Counted from the stretch's first letter, positions 15,180 through 23,413 are shown. The stretch is DNA of 34,351 nt from UBA288 sp964461885 (GCA_964461885.1 CAYWVY010000017.1:1-34351); one strand, 5' to 3'. Numbers and translations are program-made. The notes: a model not told the origin generated them from the letters alone.

Positions 15180-15904
15180 GCCTCAATCCCCCATGAAGAG
15201 AGAGCGGGCGTCTCACGCCCGACCATGTAGCAGTAGTCGTCGATCGTTTCGAACGGCGTGCCGTCAGTCGCATCCTCGAGCGCGATCTTGTTCGGGGTCC
15301 CGCCGGGGATCTGCGTGATCTCGGTGATGCGGCCGATTCGGCCTGCATGCCGTCCGCCGATCACCATGGCCATGTTACCGACGGCGAACGGGAAGTGGTC
15401 CACGACCGCAAAGCGGTTCTCGGGCTCGAGCGAGAGGACGACCGAGTCCTTCGCCTTCACGCTGTGGTCATCCGCCAGGATGTTCGCGCCGTGGGCAAGG
15501 TTCAGCTGGACCTTGCCGCCCGTGACGACCGTCTTCTTCGCGACACGAGCAAGGCGTGTCTTCGCAGCGTCGCCGTCGACCGGGACCGTGATGATCCGGC
15601 CCTTCTTATCGAGCAGGACGCGGTAGTGCTGGTCCGTCTTCGGGATCGAGATGATGTCAAAGATCCCGATGCCCATGCGCGGGTCGCGGCAGGGCCGGCC
15701 GTTCACGAGGACCGACCTGCTCGAGAGGATCAGCTTGACCTCTTTCATGGTCTGGGCGAGACCCATCCGGTCCCGGAGCCAGACCGCGATCGGCAGGGCA
15801 CCGGCATTGTGCGGGCCCGCGCGGGTCTTGGTGATGAATGTCTCTTCCTTTCGGGCGAGCCGCCACGAGGACGGCGCGACCATGCGCTTGAGATGACCGG
15901 ACAT
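15176..15904 (-). CDS. rps4e: 30S ribosomal protein eS4
   Basis: 242 residues. The N-terminal HLKRMVAPSSWRLARKE is a family hallmark. It is followed by an S4-type RNA-binding domain (about 40-105), a central domain, and a KOW motif near 175-205 (GGRHAGRIGRITEI). Archaeal/eukaryotic-specific. It is coupled to L24 by a one-base overlap. Confidence 0.97.
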   Translation of the reverse strand: MSGHLKRMVAPSSWRLARKEETFITKTRAGPHNAGALPIAVWLRDRMGLAQTMKEVKLILSSRSVLVNGRPCRDPRMGIGIFDIISIPKTDQHYRVLLDKKGRIITVPVDGDAAKTRLARVAKKTVVTGGKVQLNLAHGANILADDHSVKAKDSVVLSLEPENRFAVVDHFPFAVGNMAMVIGGRHAGRIGRITEITQIPGGTPNKIALEDATDGTPFETIDDYCYMVGRETPALSSWGIEA

Positions 15905-16275
15905 TATGCTTCCCCTCCGGCGAGCCGCTCGGCCCGCTTCGGGTCTTTCAGGTTCAGTTTGGTGACCATTACGTTCGACGGGTCGATCTTTCTCGGTTTC
16001 TCAGTGCCGTCGGCCTTGGTGATCACGACACCGTGGACCACGATCTTCGCGTTCTTCACGTCGACCATGTCCACGATTCCCTCGTCGCCGACGAAGTCGC
16101 CGCGCATGACCCGGACCGTGTCCCCGGTCACGACGCGAACTGTCCGGCGGCCCGTGTACTTCTCGCGCAGTTCGGGCGAGAGTGGCGCGCCGAGGAGCTT
16201 GGTCCGCAGGTGGTGCGGCGCGTTGTAGCGCGCCTTCCGCTGCTTTCTCGGCTGGATGCTTGTTGAGAGTACCAT
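15904..16275 (-). CDS. rpl24: 50S ribosomal protein uL24
   Basis: 123 residues. A basic N-terminus (QPRKQRKARYNAPHH) precedes the KOW domain VVTGDTVRVMRGDFVGDEG. L24 is an assembly-initiating protein near the exit tunnel. The ATG lies 10 bases after the L14 stop. Confidence 0.97.
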   Translation of the reverse strand: MVLSTSIQPRKQRKARYNAPHHLRTKLLGAPLSPELREKYTGRRTVRVVTGDTVRVMRGDFVGDEGIVDMVDVKNAKIVVHGVVITKADGTEKPRKIDPSNVMVTKLNLKDPKRAERLAGGEA

Positions 16276-16285
16276 CTTCTGCTCC

Positions 16286-16684
16286 TCAGACGATCAGGGT
16301 GGCCATCGAGCCGAGTTTCGGGAACCGCTCGGCCACCTCGCGGGCGATCGGGCCCTTGATCTCCGTGCCCTTCGGTTCGTTACGCTCGTTGAGGAGCACC
16401 ATCGCGTTGTCCTCGAACGAGACCCTGAGGCCGCTCGGGCGCCGGATCTCCTTCTTCTGCCGGATCACGACAGCCTTCTCGAGCTTGCGCCGCATGTCGG
16501 GCGTCCCCTTCTTGACCGAGACGGTTGCGAGGTCGCCGAGGCCGAGCTTCGGCTGGCGGCGGCGGACGCCGTGGTAGCGGTCGACCGAGACGACCTGGAC
16601 CACCCGGGCACCCGTGTTGTCGACGCAGGCCATGCGGGAGCCCGTGGCGAGCGCCCGCGGCGTGGTCGACTGTTTTGCCTTCAT
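16286..16684 (-). CDS. rpl14: 50S ribosomal protein uL14
   Basis: 132 residues starting MKAKQSTTPRALATGSRM. The barrel motif VDNTGARVVQVVSV and the stretch VVIRQKKEIRRPSG are typical. It contributes to the intersubunit bridge. It overlaps the S17 stop by 4 bases (ATGA). The upstream frame extension to 16738 is a shadow of S17. Confidence 0.97.
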   Translation of the reverse strand: MKAKQSTTPRALATGSRMACVDNTGARVVQVVSVDRYHGVRRRQPKLGLGDLATVSVKKGTPDMRRKLEKAVVIRQKKEIRRPSGLRVSFEDNAMVLLNERNEPKGTEIKGPIAREVAERFPKLGSMATLIV

Positions 16685-17007
16685 TCCCTGGTCACCTCGA
16701 CCACGACAAAGCTCGTCGTCTTCGAGAGCGGACGGCACTCGGCGACCCGGACCGTGTCCCCGACCTTCGCCGACAGGCAGGGCGGGTTGTGGGCATGGAG
16801 TTTGCTCGAGCGCTTCTCGTAGCGCTTGTACTTCCGCACGAGGTGGAGGAATTCTCGTCCCACCACGACCGTGCCGGTCATCTTATCGCTCACGACCTTG
16901 CCGGTGATCACCTGGCCGCGCACCGGCAGGGTGCCGTGAAACGGACAGTTCACGTCGGTGCATTCCATCTCGGGGCTTCCGACGTTCAACCCAATGTCAC
17001 GTGCCAT
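16681..17007 (-). CDS. rps17: 30S ribosomal protein uS17
   Basis: 108 residues. An archaeal N-terminal extension with CTDVNCPFHG precedes the OB-fold core (QVITGKVVSDKMTGTVVVGRE, residues about 32-52). S17 binds 16S rRNA early in assembly. It follows Rpp29 after 12 bases. Confidence 0.97.
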   Translation of the reverse strand: MARDIGLNVGSPEMECTDVNCPFHGTLPVRGQVITGKVVSDKMTGTVVVGREFLHLVRKYKRYEKRSSKLHAHNPPCLSAKVGDTVRVAECRPLSKTTSFVVVEVTRE

Positions 17008-17019
17008 ATGGTATCCTCA

Positions 17020-17289
17020 TTATTTACGGGGAGTCAGACGCCGCTCGGGCGCTCCGATGAGCGCGCGGCCGTCGACCTCTACCGCAGTCCCGTCCGGGAG
17101 CAGGAGCTGAAAGACCGCGACCGCCTTCGGCACGGCCTTGAGGCCGTGCGTGGTCGCGATCCTGAGGGTCTGTCGCGTCTCATCGACGCAGAGCCCCTCG
17201 ATTCCTGCCAGGGACGGGTTTGTTGCTCGCGCTACCCGGACGTGCCGGCCGATCCATTCGTGCCGGAGCACGTTCCGGGGCGCGATCAC
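17020..17289 (-). CDS. rnp1: Ribonuclease P protein component 1 (Rpp29/Pop4)
   Basis: 89 residues, the compact archaeal form. The barrel core is recognised by LRHEWIGRHVRVARATNPS, LAGIEGLCVDETRQTLRI and the end GRALIGAPERRLTPRK. The protein assists the RNase P RNA in 5' maturation of tRNA. Its place between L29 and S17 is conserved in archaea. The start is GTG in a GTGA overlap with L29. Confidence 0.94.
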   Translation of the reverse strand: MIAPRNVLRHEWIGRHVRVARATNPSLAGIEGLCVDETRQTLRIATTHGLKAVPKAVAVFQLLLPDGTAVEVDGRALIGAPERRLTPRK

Positions 17290-17489
17290 GCCGCCTTCCT
17301 CCGAGTCTGCTCAGTCAGAAGACGCGCGATGGTTCGCTTGATCTCGTGGATCTGGCCCGGGTTCTCGGTCGCGCCACCGGCGGCGACCTTGCCGTTGTGC
17401 CGGACCAGTTCAAAGCGGAGCTTGTCAAGCTGTTCGCCGATCTCGACGTCGGAGAGCTGCGCCACCTCGCCGGAGCGGAAGATGGCCAT
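17286..17489 (-). CDS. rpl29: 50S ribosomal protein uL29
   Basis: 67 residues, two predicted helices. ELVRHNGKVAAGGATENPGQIHEIKRTIAR is the family core (residues about 28-57). It lies at the tunnel exit, where targeting factors dock. It follows S3 with no spacer. Confidence 0.96.
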   Translation of the reverse strand: MAIFRSGEVAQLSDVEIGEQLDKLRFELVRHNGKVAAGGATENPGQIHEIKRTIARLLTEQTRRKAA

Positions 17490-18197
17490 CTACCGCACCT
17501 CCTCGGCGACGTACTCCTCGTCGGGCGTCGCGGCGAGCTCGGCGTCGATGGTCTCGCCAAGGTCCTCTTCGAGGGGCTCTTCGATCGATGCCTGCCTGGG
17601 CGCGACGTCAAGGATCTCGAACTTGTCCGGGAGCTTTGTCTCGGGCAGGATGATCTTGACCTGGACGCCGATGGTCCCGAGCTTCTTGATCGCGACCGCG
17701 TAGCCCTTCTCGACCATCGTGATCGAGGGCTCGCCCGCGTGCTTGATGTACCCCTCGGTAAACTTCTGGACCCGTGACCGGGCGCCGGTAACCTTGCCTG
17801 AGAGGACGACCTCGCACCCGAGCGCACCGGACTCCATGACCCGCCGGACCACGTTGGATCCGGCCTTGCGGAAGTACCAGCCGCGTTCGAGCGCGTTGGC
17901 GAGCCTTTCTGCCATGATCTGGGCGTTGAAGTTCGGGTTGCCGACCTGCTGGACCTCGATCTGCGGGGCCTCGATCTGGTAGTCCTGGGCGAGGTCGGCG
18001 GTCAGCTGCCGCACGACCTTGCCACCCTTGCCGATCACGATGCCGGGCTTCTCGGCATAGATCGTCACCTGCGTGCCGAGCGGCGTGCGTGCGATGTCCA
18101 TGCCGCCGTACCCGGCGCGCTTGAGCTCCTTGAGGAAGTACTTCTGGACGCGCACCTTGCGGACGCCGTCCGCGACGAACTTTCTCTCGATCGCCAT
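17490..18197 (-). CDS. rps3: 30S ribosomal protein uS3
   Basis: 235 residues starting MAIERKFVADGVRKVRVQ. A type II KH domain has the GKGG loop at 56-59, and the C-terminal domain carries ALGCEVVLSGKVTGARSR. The tail after about residue 190 is strongly acidic (several EEPLEED-like runs), as in many archaeal S3. The protein forms part of the mRNA entry site. The larger frame upstream is a shadow of L22. Confidence 0.97.
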   Translation of the reverse strand: MAIERKFVADGVRKVRVQKYFLKELKRAGYGGMDIARTPLGTQVTIYAEKPGIVIGKGGKVVRQLTADLAQDYQIEAPQIEVQQVGNPNFNAQIMAERLANALERGWYFRKAGSNVVRRVMESGALGCEVVLSGKVTGARSRVQKFTEGYIKHAGEPSITMVEKGYAVAIKKLGTIGVQVKIILPETKLPDKFEILDVAPRQASIEEPLEEDLGETIDAELAATPDEEYVAEEVR

Positions 18198-18661
18198 TAT
18201 TCCTGTACCTCCTGAACGATGATCTCGATGTTGACGGTCTCGCGCCGCTTCGGCGTGGCCCGCCCCATTGCGCGGGGGAAGAAGCCCTTCTGGCATCGCC
18301 CGCGGTTCGCGGCGGCGTGAACGATCACGAGCCGGTCCGCGTCGAGGCCGCTGTACTCGGCGTTCTTCTTGACGCCTTCGAGGAGCTTGATGTAGCCCTT
18401 TGAGGCTTTGACCGGGTACCGGCCCGCGTCCCAGCCCACGAGGCCGCGCTTGTGCGCGACGTTCCGGTTGAACCGCCGGAACGGCACGGCCTTCTTGAGC
18501 GCAACGACCTCGTTGAGGTAGTCGAGCGCGCGGTTGACGTCCTGGTTCCGGATGAACTGGGCGATCTCGATCGCGTGCTTCGGCGAGCACGGAAGCTCGT
18601 TCGCCTTGACCCGGGCGAACTGCTCGCCCGTGACCCCCATTGAATAACCTGTGCGTGCCAT
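18197..18661 (-). CDS. rpl22: 50S ribosomal protein uL22
   Basis: 154 residues starting MARTGYSMGVTGEQFARVKA. The long hairpin that reaches into the exit tunnel is represented by the C-terminal part (ANRGRCQKGFFPRAMGRATP). ATG shares one base with the S3 start region upstream neighbour order: S19 ends 5 bases before it, and L22 overlaps the S3 ATG by one base. Confidence 0.96.
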   Translation of the reverse strand: MARTGYSMGVTGEQFARVKANELPCSPKHAIEIAQFIRNQDVNRALDYLNEVVALKKAVPFRRFNRNVAHKRGLVGWDAGRYPVKASKGYIKLLEGVKKNAEYSGLDADRLVIVHAAANRGRCQKGFFPRAMGRATPKRRETVNIEIIVQEVQE

Positions 18662-18666
18662 GGGAA

Positions 18667-19083
18667 TCACTTCAGGGGAACGAACTTGCTCGACCGCGTC
18701 GCGCCGATACCGGCCGACCCGTGCGAGACACGCTTTCTCGTCAATGCGAATTCGCCGAGGTAGTGGAAGACCGACTCGGGCTGGAGCTCCACCTTCTGGA
18801 ACTCCTTGCCCGTGTAGATCTCGACTTCGCGCCCGACCATGTCGGGGAAGACCACCATCGACCGGAGGTGCGTCCGGATACGGGCGTCGCCGTTCCGGAA
18901 CCGGGAGAGGAGGTGCTCCTCGTCCCGGGAGAGGCCGCGGAGCACCTTGCGCCGCGCCCGTGAGGGCATGACCGGGAGGAGATCGGTCATGGACATCGCC
19001 TGTAAGTCCTCGATACGGAAGCCGTGGTAGGTGAACTCCTCGCGCCGCCTCGGCATCCGCTTCTGCGTTCTTTTTGCTGCCAT
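18667..19083 (-). CDS. rps19: 30S ribosomal protein uS19
   Basis: 138 residues. After an archaeal N-terminal extension the core includes IRTHLRSMVVFPDMVGREVEIY and the end KRVSHGSAGIGATRSSKFVPLK, diagnostic of archaeal S19. It contacts S13 and the A-site finger. It starts 6 bases after L2. Confidence 0.97.
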   Translation of the reverse strand: MAAKRTQKRMPRRREEFTYHGFRIEDLQAMSMTDLLPVMPSRARRKVLRGLSRDEEHLLSRFRNGDARIRTHLRSMVVFPDMVGREVEIYTGKEFQKVELQPESVFHYLGEFALTRKRVSHGSAGIGATRSSKFVPLK

Positions 19084-19089
19084 ATCCGA

Positions 19090-19803
19090 TCACCGTTTCC
19101 GCCCGGTCCTCCGGGCTGCAACGTGCCCGACCTTCCGGCCCGGCGAGGTGCCGCGGGAGACCGTCTTCGGCCTTCCCGGGTGCTGGTGGCCACCGCCACC
19201 GAACGGGTGGTCGATCACGTTCATCGCGACGCCGCGGACGCGCGGCCAGTTCGAGGCCGTGCCCTTCATCTTGTGGAACTTCTTGCCGGCCTTCACGAAC
19301 GGCTTCTCGCCGCGGCCTCCGCCGGCGACGACGCCGACCGTGGCGAGGCAGCGGCTCGAGAACCACTTCATCTTGCCCGACGGCATCTTGACGCCGACCT
19401 TGTCCTCGGTCTTGTCGACGACGATCGCCTGGACGCCCGACGCGCGGACGAACTTGCCGCCGTCGTTCGGCCGGCCCTCGATGTTGCAGACGTAGGCCCC
19501 GGCCGGGATCTGCCCGAGCGGGAGCGAGTTGCCGTTCCTGAACTCAGCCTCGGAGCCCCAGGCGATGGCGTCGCCGACGCCGATCCCCTCGCTCACGAGG
19601 AAGTAGGTCTTCTTCTGGTCTTCGAGCCGCACGAGCGCGATCGGGGTGTGACGCGCGGGGTCGTGCTCGATCCCGATCACGGTCCCGCGCACGGTCACGT
19701 CGCACGTGCCTGCGTGCTTCAGCTCGGCCTTGTACTGGTGCGAGGGCGCCCGGTAGGTCGGGCCGCCCCGGCCCCGGTTCTGCGTGGTGATTCGATGTCC
19801 CAT
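19090..19803 (-). CDS. rpl2: 50S ribosomal protein uL2
   Basis: 237 residues. The SH3-like and OB domains are followed by the C-terminal segment HPFGGGGHQHPGRPKTVSRG, whose conserved His is close to the peptidyl transferase centre. GAYVCNIEGRPNDGGKFVR is typical of the archaeal form. Confidence 0.97.
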   Translation of the reverse strand: MGHRITTQNRGRGGPTYRAPSHQYKAELKHAGTCDVTVRGTVIGIEHDPARHTPIALVRLEDQKKTYFLVSEGIGVGDAIAWGSEAEFRNGNSLPLGQIPAGAYVCNIEGRPNDGGKFVRASGVQAIVVDKTEDKVGVKMPSGKMKWFSSRCLATVGVVAGGGRGEKPFVKAGKKFHKMKGTASNWPRVRGVAMNVIDHPFGGGGHQHPGRPKTVSRGTSPGRKVGHVAARRTGRKR

Positions 19804-19812
19804 CCTGGCACC

Positions 19813-20061
19813 TCACATGACGCCGAGCCGCGAGAGGATCTCCTCGGCGGCCTTCGGGTCCTCGAAGCTGACGATCGCTTTCTTCTTGCCGTCGGTCGTG
19901 TTGATCGTCCGGATGGACGAGATCGGGTGGCCGAAGGACCCCTCGAGCTCGCGCCGGATCTCGGGCTTGGTCGCGCGGTTGTCGACGATGAACAGGAGCT
20001 TTGACTCATTCTCGAGCGCCGCCATCGCCTTCTCCGTCACGAACGGGTACTCAAGGATCAT
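19813..20061 (-). CDS. rpl23: 50S ribosomal protein uL23
   Basis: 82 residues from ATG 20061 (MILEYPFVTEKAMAAL). An upstream start at 20079 would add six residues and overlap L4 further. The ATGA overlap with the L4 stop supports 20061. L23 is a docking site for SRP and other factors at the tunnel exit. Confidence 0.95.
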   Translation of the reverse strand: MILEYPFVTEKAMAALENESKLLFIVDNRATKPEIRRELEGSFGHPISSIRTINTTDGKKKAIVSFEDPKAAEEILSRLGVM

Positions 20062-20807
20062 TGCTGCTCCTCCAGCCACCGGATCGCGCCCTGCGTCCAG
20101 ACCGTGAGCCGGCCCGCATGCGTGCCGGGCGCAAGGTGCTCGACGTTCAGCGCGTTCACGGGCACGGCGTCAACGCCGGCCAGGTTCCGCGCAGCCGCGA
20201 GCGGTTCGTTCGCGGTCACGATCAGGAGCGACTTCTTCTGCTTGAACCGGCGACCGCGCATCTTGCCGCGACCGGCCCGGACCTTGTGGCTGTCCTTGGC
20301 CTTCTCGACGTCGGCATAGACGCCGACCGCGGAGAGCGCCCGGACGAGGTCCTGCGTCTTCGCGACGGCCTCGAAATCGTCGACCATGACGACAGGGACA
20401 TTCCCCTCGAAGAGGTGGCCCCGTTCGCGGACGAGGTCCGCGTTCATGGTTGCGGCGATCGCGGAGCGTCGCGCCTTGCTCTTCTCCTTCTTGTTGATCT
20501 CCTTGATCAGGATCTTCTCGACCTTCGGGGGGTGCGCCGCGCGCCCACCCCGGGCCTGGGGGACCTTCACGGCTCGTGAGCCATTGTGGAGACGGGGGAC
20601 GTGCGATGCACCGCGCCCCGAGCCCCAGCCCGTGCCGACCGACTCGACGCCCGCGTTCACGTAGGTGCCGTGTGGCTGGTACCGGGTCGACTGGATTGCG
20701 ATCACGGCCTTCCGGATCAGGTCCGGGCGGTACTCCTCTGCGAAGACCGCCGGGAGATCGATCTCGCCCTGGACGGCGCCGTCGAGCCCTTTAATCTGTG
20801 CCTTCAT
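20058..20807 (-). CDS. rpl4: 50S ribosomal protein uL4
   Basis: 249 residues. The tunnel-lining loop region is GWGSGRGASHVPRLHNGSRA followed by ARGGRAAHPPKVEK. In bacteria L4 represses the S10 operon; whether this L4 acts on the long leader upstream of L3 is unknown. It follows L3 after 3 bases. Confidence 0.97.
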   Translation of the reverse strand: MKAQIKGLDGAVQGEIDLPAVFAEEYRPDLIRKAVIAIQSTRYQPHGTYVNAGVESVGTGWGSGRGASHVPRLHNGSRAVKVPQARGGRAAHPPKVEKILIKEINKKEKSKARRSAIAATMNADLVRERGHLFEGNVPVVMVDDFEAVAKTQDLVRALSAVGVYADVEKAKDSHKVRAGRGKMRGRRFKQKKSLLIVTANEPLAAARNLAGVDAVPVNALNVEHLAPGTHAGRLTVWTQGAIRWLEEQQ

Positions 20808-20810
20808 TCT

Positions 20811-21827
20811 CTAGCACCCCTGCTTCGACGCGGTGCTGACGAACTCAATCGCAGGCAGCCGCTCGAGGTGTTCGCTCTTCCGCACGGCCGGACGGATCCT
20901 GACGAGTCGCTTGGACGGACCCGGGATCGAGCCCTTGATGAGGATATAGGGGTTCCGCACGATGCCGTAGTTGATGAAACCGCCATCGGGCGTGATCTCC
21001 GCACCATCCTCGCCGATCTTCAGGACCCGCTTGTTGAAGTCGGTCCGCTGCTGGTAGCCCATCTGGCCCATCTGCGGAACCTGCCACCTCACGTGGTGAG
21101 GGTGCCAGGGGCCGAGGTTGCCGATGTGCCGCTTCTTGCCGCCACGCGAGTGCTTGCGCTTCCGGACCTGGATGCCCCAGCGCTTGACCGGGCCCTGCGT
21201 CCCCTTGCCGGTCGTGATCGCGGTCACGTCGGCATAGGCGCCGATATTCATGCAGTCCGTGAAGTTGAACTCGGTGCCGAGCATCTCCTTCGCGAACTGG
21301 AGCTTCTCGTCGAGCGTGCCGCCGCCAATGCAGAGCTCCATGAGGTCGGGGACCTTCTTCGGAACGCCGGTCAGCTCGTAGGGCTGCGTGTATACGACGG
21401 CCTGGAGCTCGACGACCCGATCCGCGGCGATCATCTCGTCAAGGCGCGTCCACGCGGCCTCGGTGTCGTAGGCCTTCGGGAGCGTGAGCCGTCGCCGGAG
21501 CTCGTCGTCGACCTTTTCGGTCCAGACCTCGGTCAGGGCGCGCTTGCCGTAGGTGTCCTTGGTGTAGGCGCGGATGGCCGCGACCTTCATGGGGGGACAC
21601 TCGACGACCGTGACCGGGACCATGACGTCCTTGCCCTCGGTCGGGCTGTGCTTGTTATCATCGACCATGACCAGGTGGGTCATGCCGACTTTGTACCCGG
21701 CAAAGCCCTGAAGCACCGGCGCTCCGTCGCGCTCGGGCCACGAGTGGTAGCGGGGAACCTGGCTCTTTGCCCGCTTTCTCGGGCTGTACGCAAGCGAACC
21801 CCGCCGCGGCCTGTTGATTTTTGGCAT
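20811..21827 (-). CDS. rpl3: 50S ribosomal protein uL3, first gene of the cluster
   Basis: 338 residues starting MPKINRPRRGSLAYSPRKRA, the usual archaeal N-terminus. The central part has GYKVGMTHLVMVDD and the loop region KRWGIQVRKRKHSRGGKKRHIGN, which approaches the peptidyl transferase centre. The extended open frame upstream to 22115 lies in the leader and lacks similarity to L3. A weak Shine-Dalgarno-like AGAGGACTGATC precedes the ATG by about 7 bases. It is the first coding region behind the promoter near 22250. Confidence 0.97.
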   Translation of the reverse strand: MPKINRPRRGSLAYSPRKRAKSQVPRYHSWPERDGAPVLQGFAGYKVGMTHLVMVDDNKHSPTEGKDVMVPVTVVECPPMKVAAIRAYTKDTYGKRALTEVWTEKVDDELRRRLTLPKAYDTEAAWTRLDEMIAADRVVELQAVVYTQPYELTGVPKKVPDLMELCIGGGTLDEKLQFAKEMLGTEFNFTDCMNIGAYADVTAITTGKGTQGPVKRWGIQVRKRKHSRGGKKRHIGNLGPWHPHHVRWQVPQMGQMGYQQRTDFNKRVLKIGEDGAEITPDGGFINYGIVRNPYILIKGSIPGPSKRLVRIRPAVRKSEHLERLPAIEFVSTASKQGC

Positions 21828-22225
21828 TGTCCGATCAGTCCTCTCTGGTTGTGATTGCCGCACGGGAGGCGGCGTGGTCGTGCTGACCCGGCAGGAGAAT
21901 GCCGTCGACTGAAGAAGGCCGCGGATCCTTGTTGAGAGCTGCAGTCCGAGCTCTCCGCATATCCAGCCCCGTTCTGCAGCATCCCGTCTGCAGACTCCGT
22001 GACCGGTATGGAAGAGCACGTGCCGGCGCGATGCACCGGCCCCAACCCGTCTCTCGAAAGAGATCCTGAATGCAGCAGTGCCCGTTGTGCGGGCCGGGCC
22101 GTCCGTGACGTCCACCCGACTGCTGTTTCAGCCCCAGCGTCTATCAGCCGCCGTGCGTGATGCACGGCATTCGTGCCATCGCATGACCGGACGGGCTTTC
22201 AAAACCGCGTCCGATCATAATGGTG
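21828..22225 (-). promoter_or_regulatory. Long structured leader of the ribosomal operon mRNA
   Basis: About 400 untranslated bases between the predicted transcription start and the L3 ATG, very long for archaea, where leaders are often absent. It contains several good hairpins: 22150-22168 (GCCGTGC/GCACGGC), 22083-22096 (CCCG/CGGG), 22050-22063 (TCTCT, tetraloop UUCG on the RNA strand, AGAGA) and 21934-21955 (GAGAGCT/AGCTCTC). No known RNA family (SRP, RNase P, 5S, tRNA) was recognised. It could be a regulatory leader or hold a separate small RNA. Confidence 0.5.
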
Positions 22226-22246
22226 TCGTTATAATGAGAGAGAAAG

Positions 22247-22257
22247 GAATATAAACG
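22247..22257 (-). promoter_or_regulatory. TATA box of the ribosomal operon
   Basis: Minus-strand GTTTATATTCC is close to the ideal archaeal TATA box and the best in the window. It predicts a start of transcription near 22225. A weaker CATTATAACG at 22228-22237 could serve a second start. On the plus strand the same box reads GGAATATAAAC and could also fire towards the nitroreductase gene. Confidence 0.65.
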
Positions 22258-22285
22258 TTTGTCCGGTCTCCCCACGCGACCATAC

Positions 22286-22294
22286 CTTAATATG
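22286..22294 (+). promoter_or_regulatory. Possible TATA box of the SagB-type nitroreductase
   Basis: CTTAATATG, about 40 bases before the chosen ATG 22331. Together with GAGGAG at 22316-22321 it favours that start. Confidence 0.35.
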
Positions 22295-22330
22295 CCGTCG
22301 ATGGTAAGACTCGCCGAGGAGAAGCAGACG

Positions 22331-23083
22331 ATGTCGGCGAAGTCAAAAGGAAGCGGGCGTGAGTTCCTTGAGAAGACGGGGGCCGAGTTCATGGCCCCGT
22401 CGGACCAGATGCTGGGTCTGCCCCAGCCCCTGTTCGAGGTGCCCGACCAGGGCGGGGCCGTGCACGCCCTCCCGGACCCAGCCGGGTTCGAGGTGCCGGC
22501 TCTCGACCTCTGGGAGGCGATCGTTCGGCGCGAGTCGGTCCGCGACTATTCAAGCGAGCCCCTGGCGCTCGCCGAGCTCTCGTACCTTCTCTTCGCCACG
22601 CAGGGCGTCCGGGCCGTTGTGGGCGGGGAGTACACCCTCCGGACCGTGCCGAGCGCAGGGGCCCGGCATGCGTTCGAGACGTACCTGCTCGTCAACCGGG
22701 TCGAAGGGCTCAGGAACGGCCTCTACCGATACCTCGCGCTCGACCACCGGCTCCTCGAGGTCGACCTCGACCCTGCTGTCGGCGGGCGAATCAGGGCGGC
22801 CTGCTACAACCAGCCGTTCATGCAGACGGCGGCCGTCGTCTTCGTCTGGACTGCCGTCCCATACAGGATGACGTGGCGCTACGGCGAACGCGGGTACCGC
22901 TATCTCTTCCTCGACGCGGGCCATGTCTGCCAGAACCTGTACCTCGCGGCCGAGCCGATCCAGTGCGGTGCCTGCGCGATCGGCGCGTTCGACGACGACG
23001 AGCTCGACCGGGCGATAGGAGCCGACCGGAGCGATCAATTCCCAATCTACGTCGCGACCATAGGCAAGCTCGCGGCGCGATAG
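22331..23083 (+). CDS. SagB/ThcOx-type nitroreductase-family oxidoreductase
   Basis: 250 residues from ATG 22331, preceded by GAGGAG at proper distance; ATG 22301 and 22292 are possible longer starts. FMN-binding features: RRESVRDYSSEPLALAELSYLLFATQG in the first part (residues about 64-90), RTVPSAGARHAFETYLLVN, and near the end YLFLDAGHVCQNLYLAAE and CGACAIGAFDD. This subfamily includes the SagB/McbC dehydrogenases that form azoles in peptides, but no cyclodehydratase (YcaO) or precursor peptide lies nearby, so a general reductase role is likelier. It is divergent from the ribosomal operon, and its last 37 bases overlap the convergent DUF1622 gene. Confidence 0.85.
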   Translation: MSAKSKGSGREFLEKTGAEFMAPSDQMLGLPQPLFEVPDQGGAVHALPDPAGFEVPALDLWEAIVRRESVRDYSSEPLALAELSYLLFATQGVRAVVGGEYTLRTVPSAGARHAFETYLLVNRVEGLRNGLYRYLALDHRLLEVDLDPAVGGRIRAACYNQPFMQTAAVVFVWTAVPYRMTWRYGERGYRYLFLDAGHVCQNLYLAAEPIQCGACAIGAFDDDELDRAIGADRSDQFPIYVATIGKLAAR

Positions 23084-23410
23084 GCGATGTCGGGGAACTC
23101 CTCCGCCTCCTTCTCCAGGAAGTAGGCCAGTACGACCCGTATCGCGACGATGGCGCCGAGCTCGATGATCTCCTGAAACCCCGGCCTGGTGAAGGTCAGG
23201 ATCAGGTCGGCGACGATGAAGAACTCGAGACCGAACAGGATCCGGTTCGTAAAGGCCACCCGGATATCACGGTAGTGGCGGGCCGATCGTCCCAGCTCGC
23301 GAAGGGCGAGCTGGACCGCCGCGATGACGCCCCCGTAGGCCGTACGTAACCAGGACGCCTATCAGGCCGAAGACCCTGGCCACGAGCTCGATCGCGGCGA
23401 TGGCGCCCAT
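23047..23410 (-). pseudogene. DUF1622 membrane protein, interrupted by a frameshift near 23338-23341
   Basis: From ATG 23410 the frame reads MGAIAAIELVARVFGLIGVL and then fails at a GGCC. Shifting there restores AYGGVIAAVQLALRELGRSARHYRDI and RILFGLEFFIVADLILTF down to TAG 23047-23049. The repaired protein has about 120 residues and three hydrophobic segments, matching DUF1622, a small membrane family of unknown function. The length of 364 bases is one more than a multiple of three. The gene starts 3 bases after the rhodanese stop and so belongs to that operon. A sequence error is as likely as a true lesion, since both halves are well preserved. Confidence 0.75.
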
Positions 23411-23413
23411 GTT

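Noticed and set aside
20586..21854. A plus-strand frame of 422 codons opposite L3 and L4
   Set aside because: Antisense shadow of two conserved ribosomal protein genes; low-complexity composition.
21828..22225. SRP RNA, RNase P RNA or 5S rRNA in the ribosomal leader
   Set aside because: None of the conserved core motifs of these RNAs was found on either strand.
22331..23083. A peptide-modification (azole) cluster because of the SagB-like enzyme
   Set aside because: No YcaO, no docking protein and no precursor peptide are encoded nearby.
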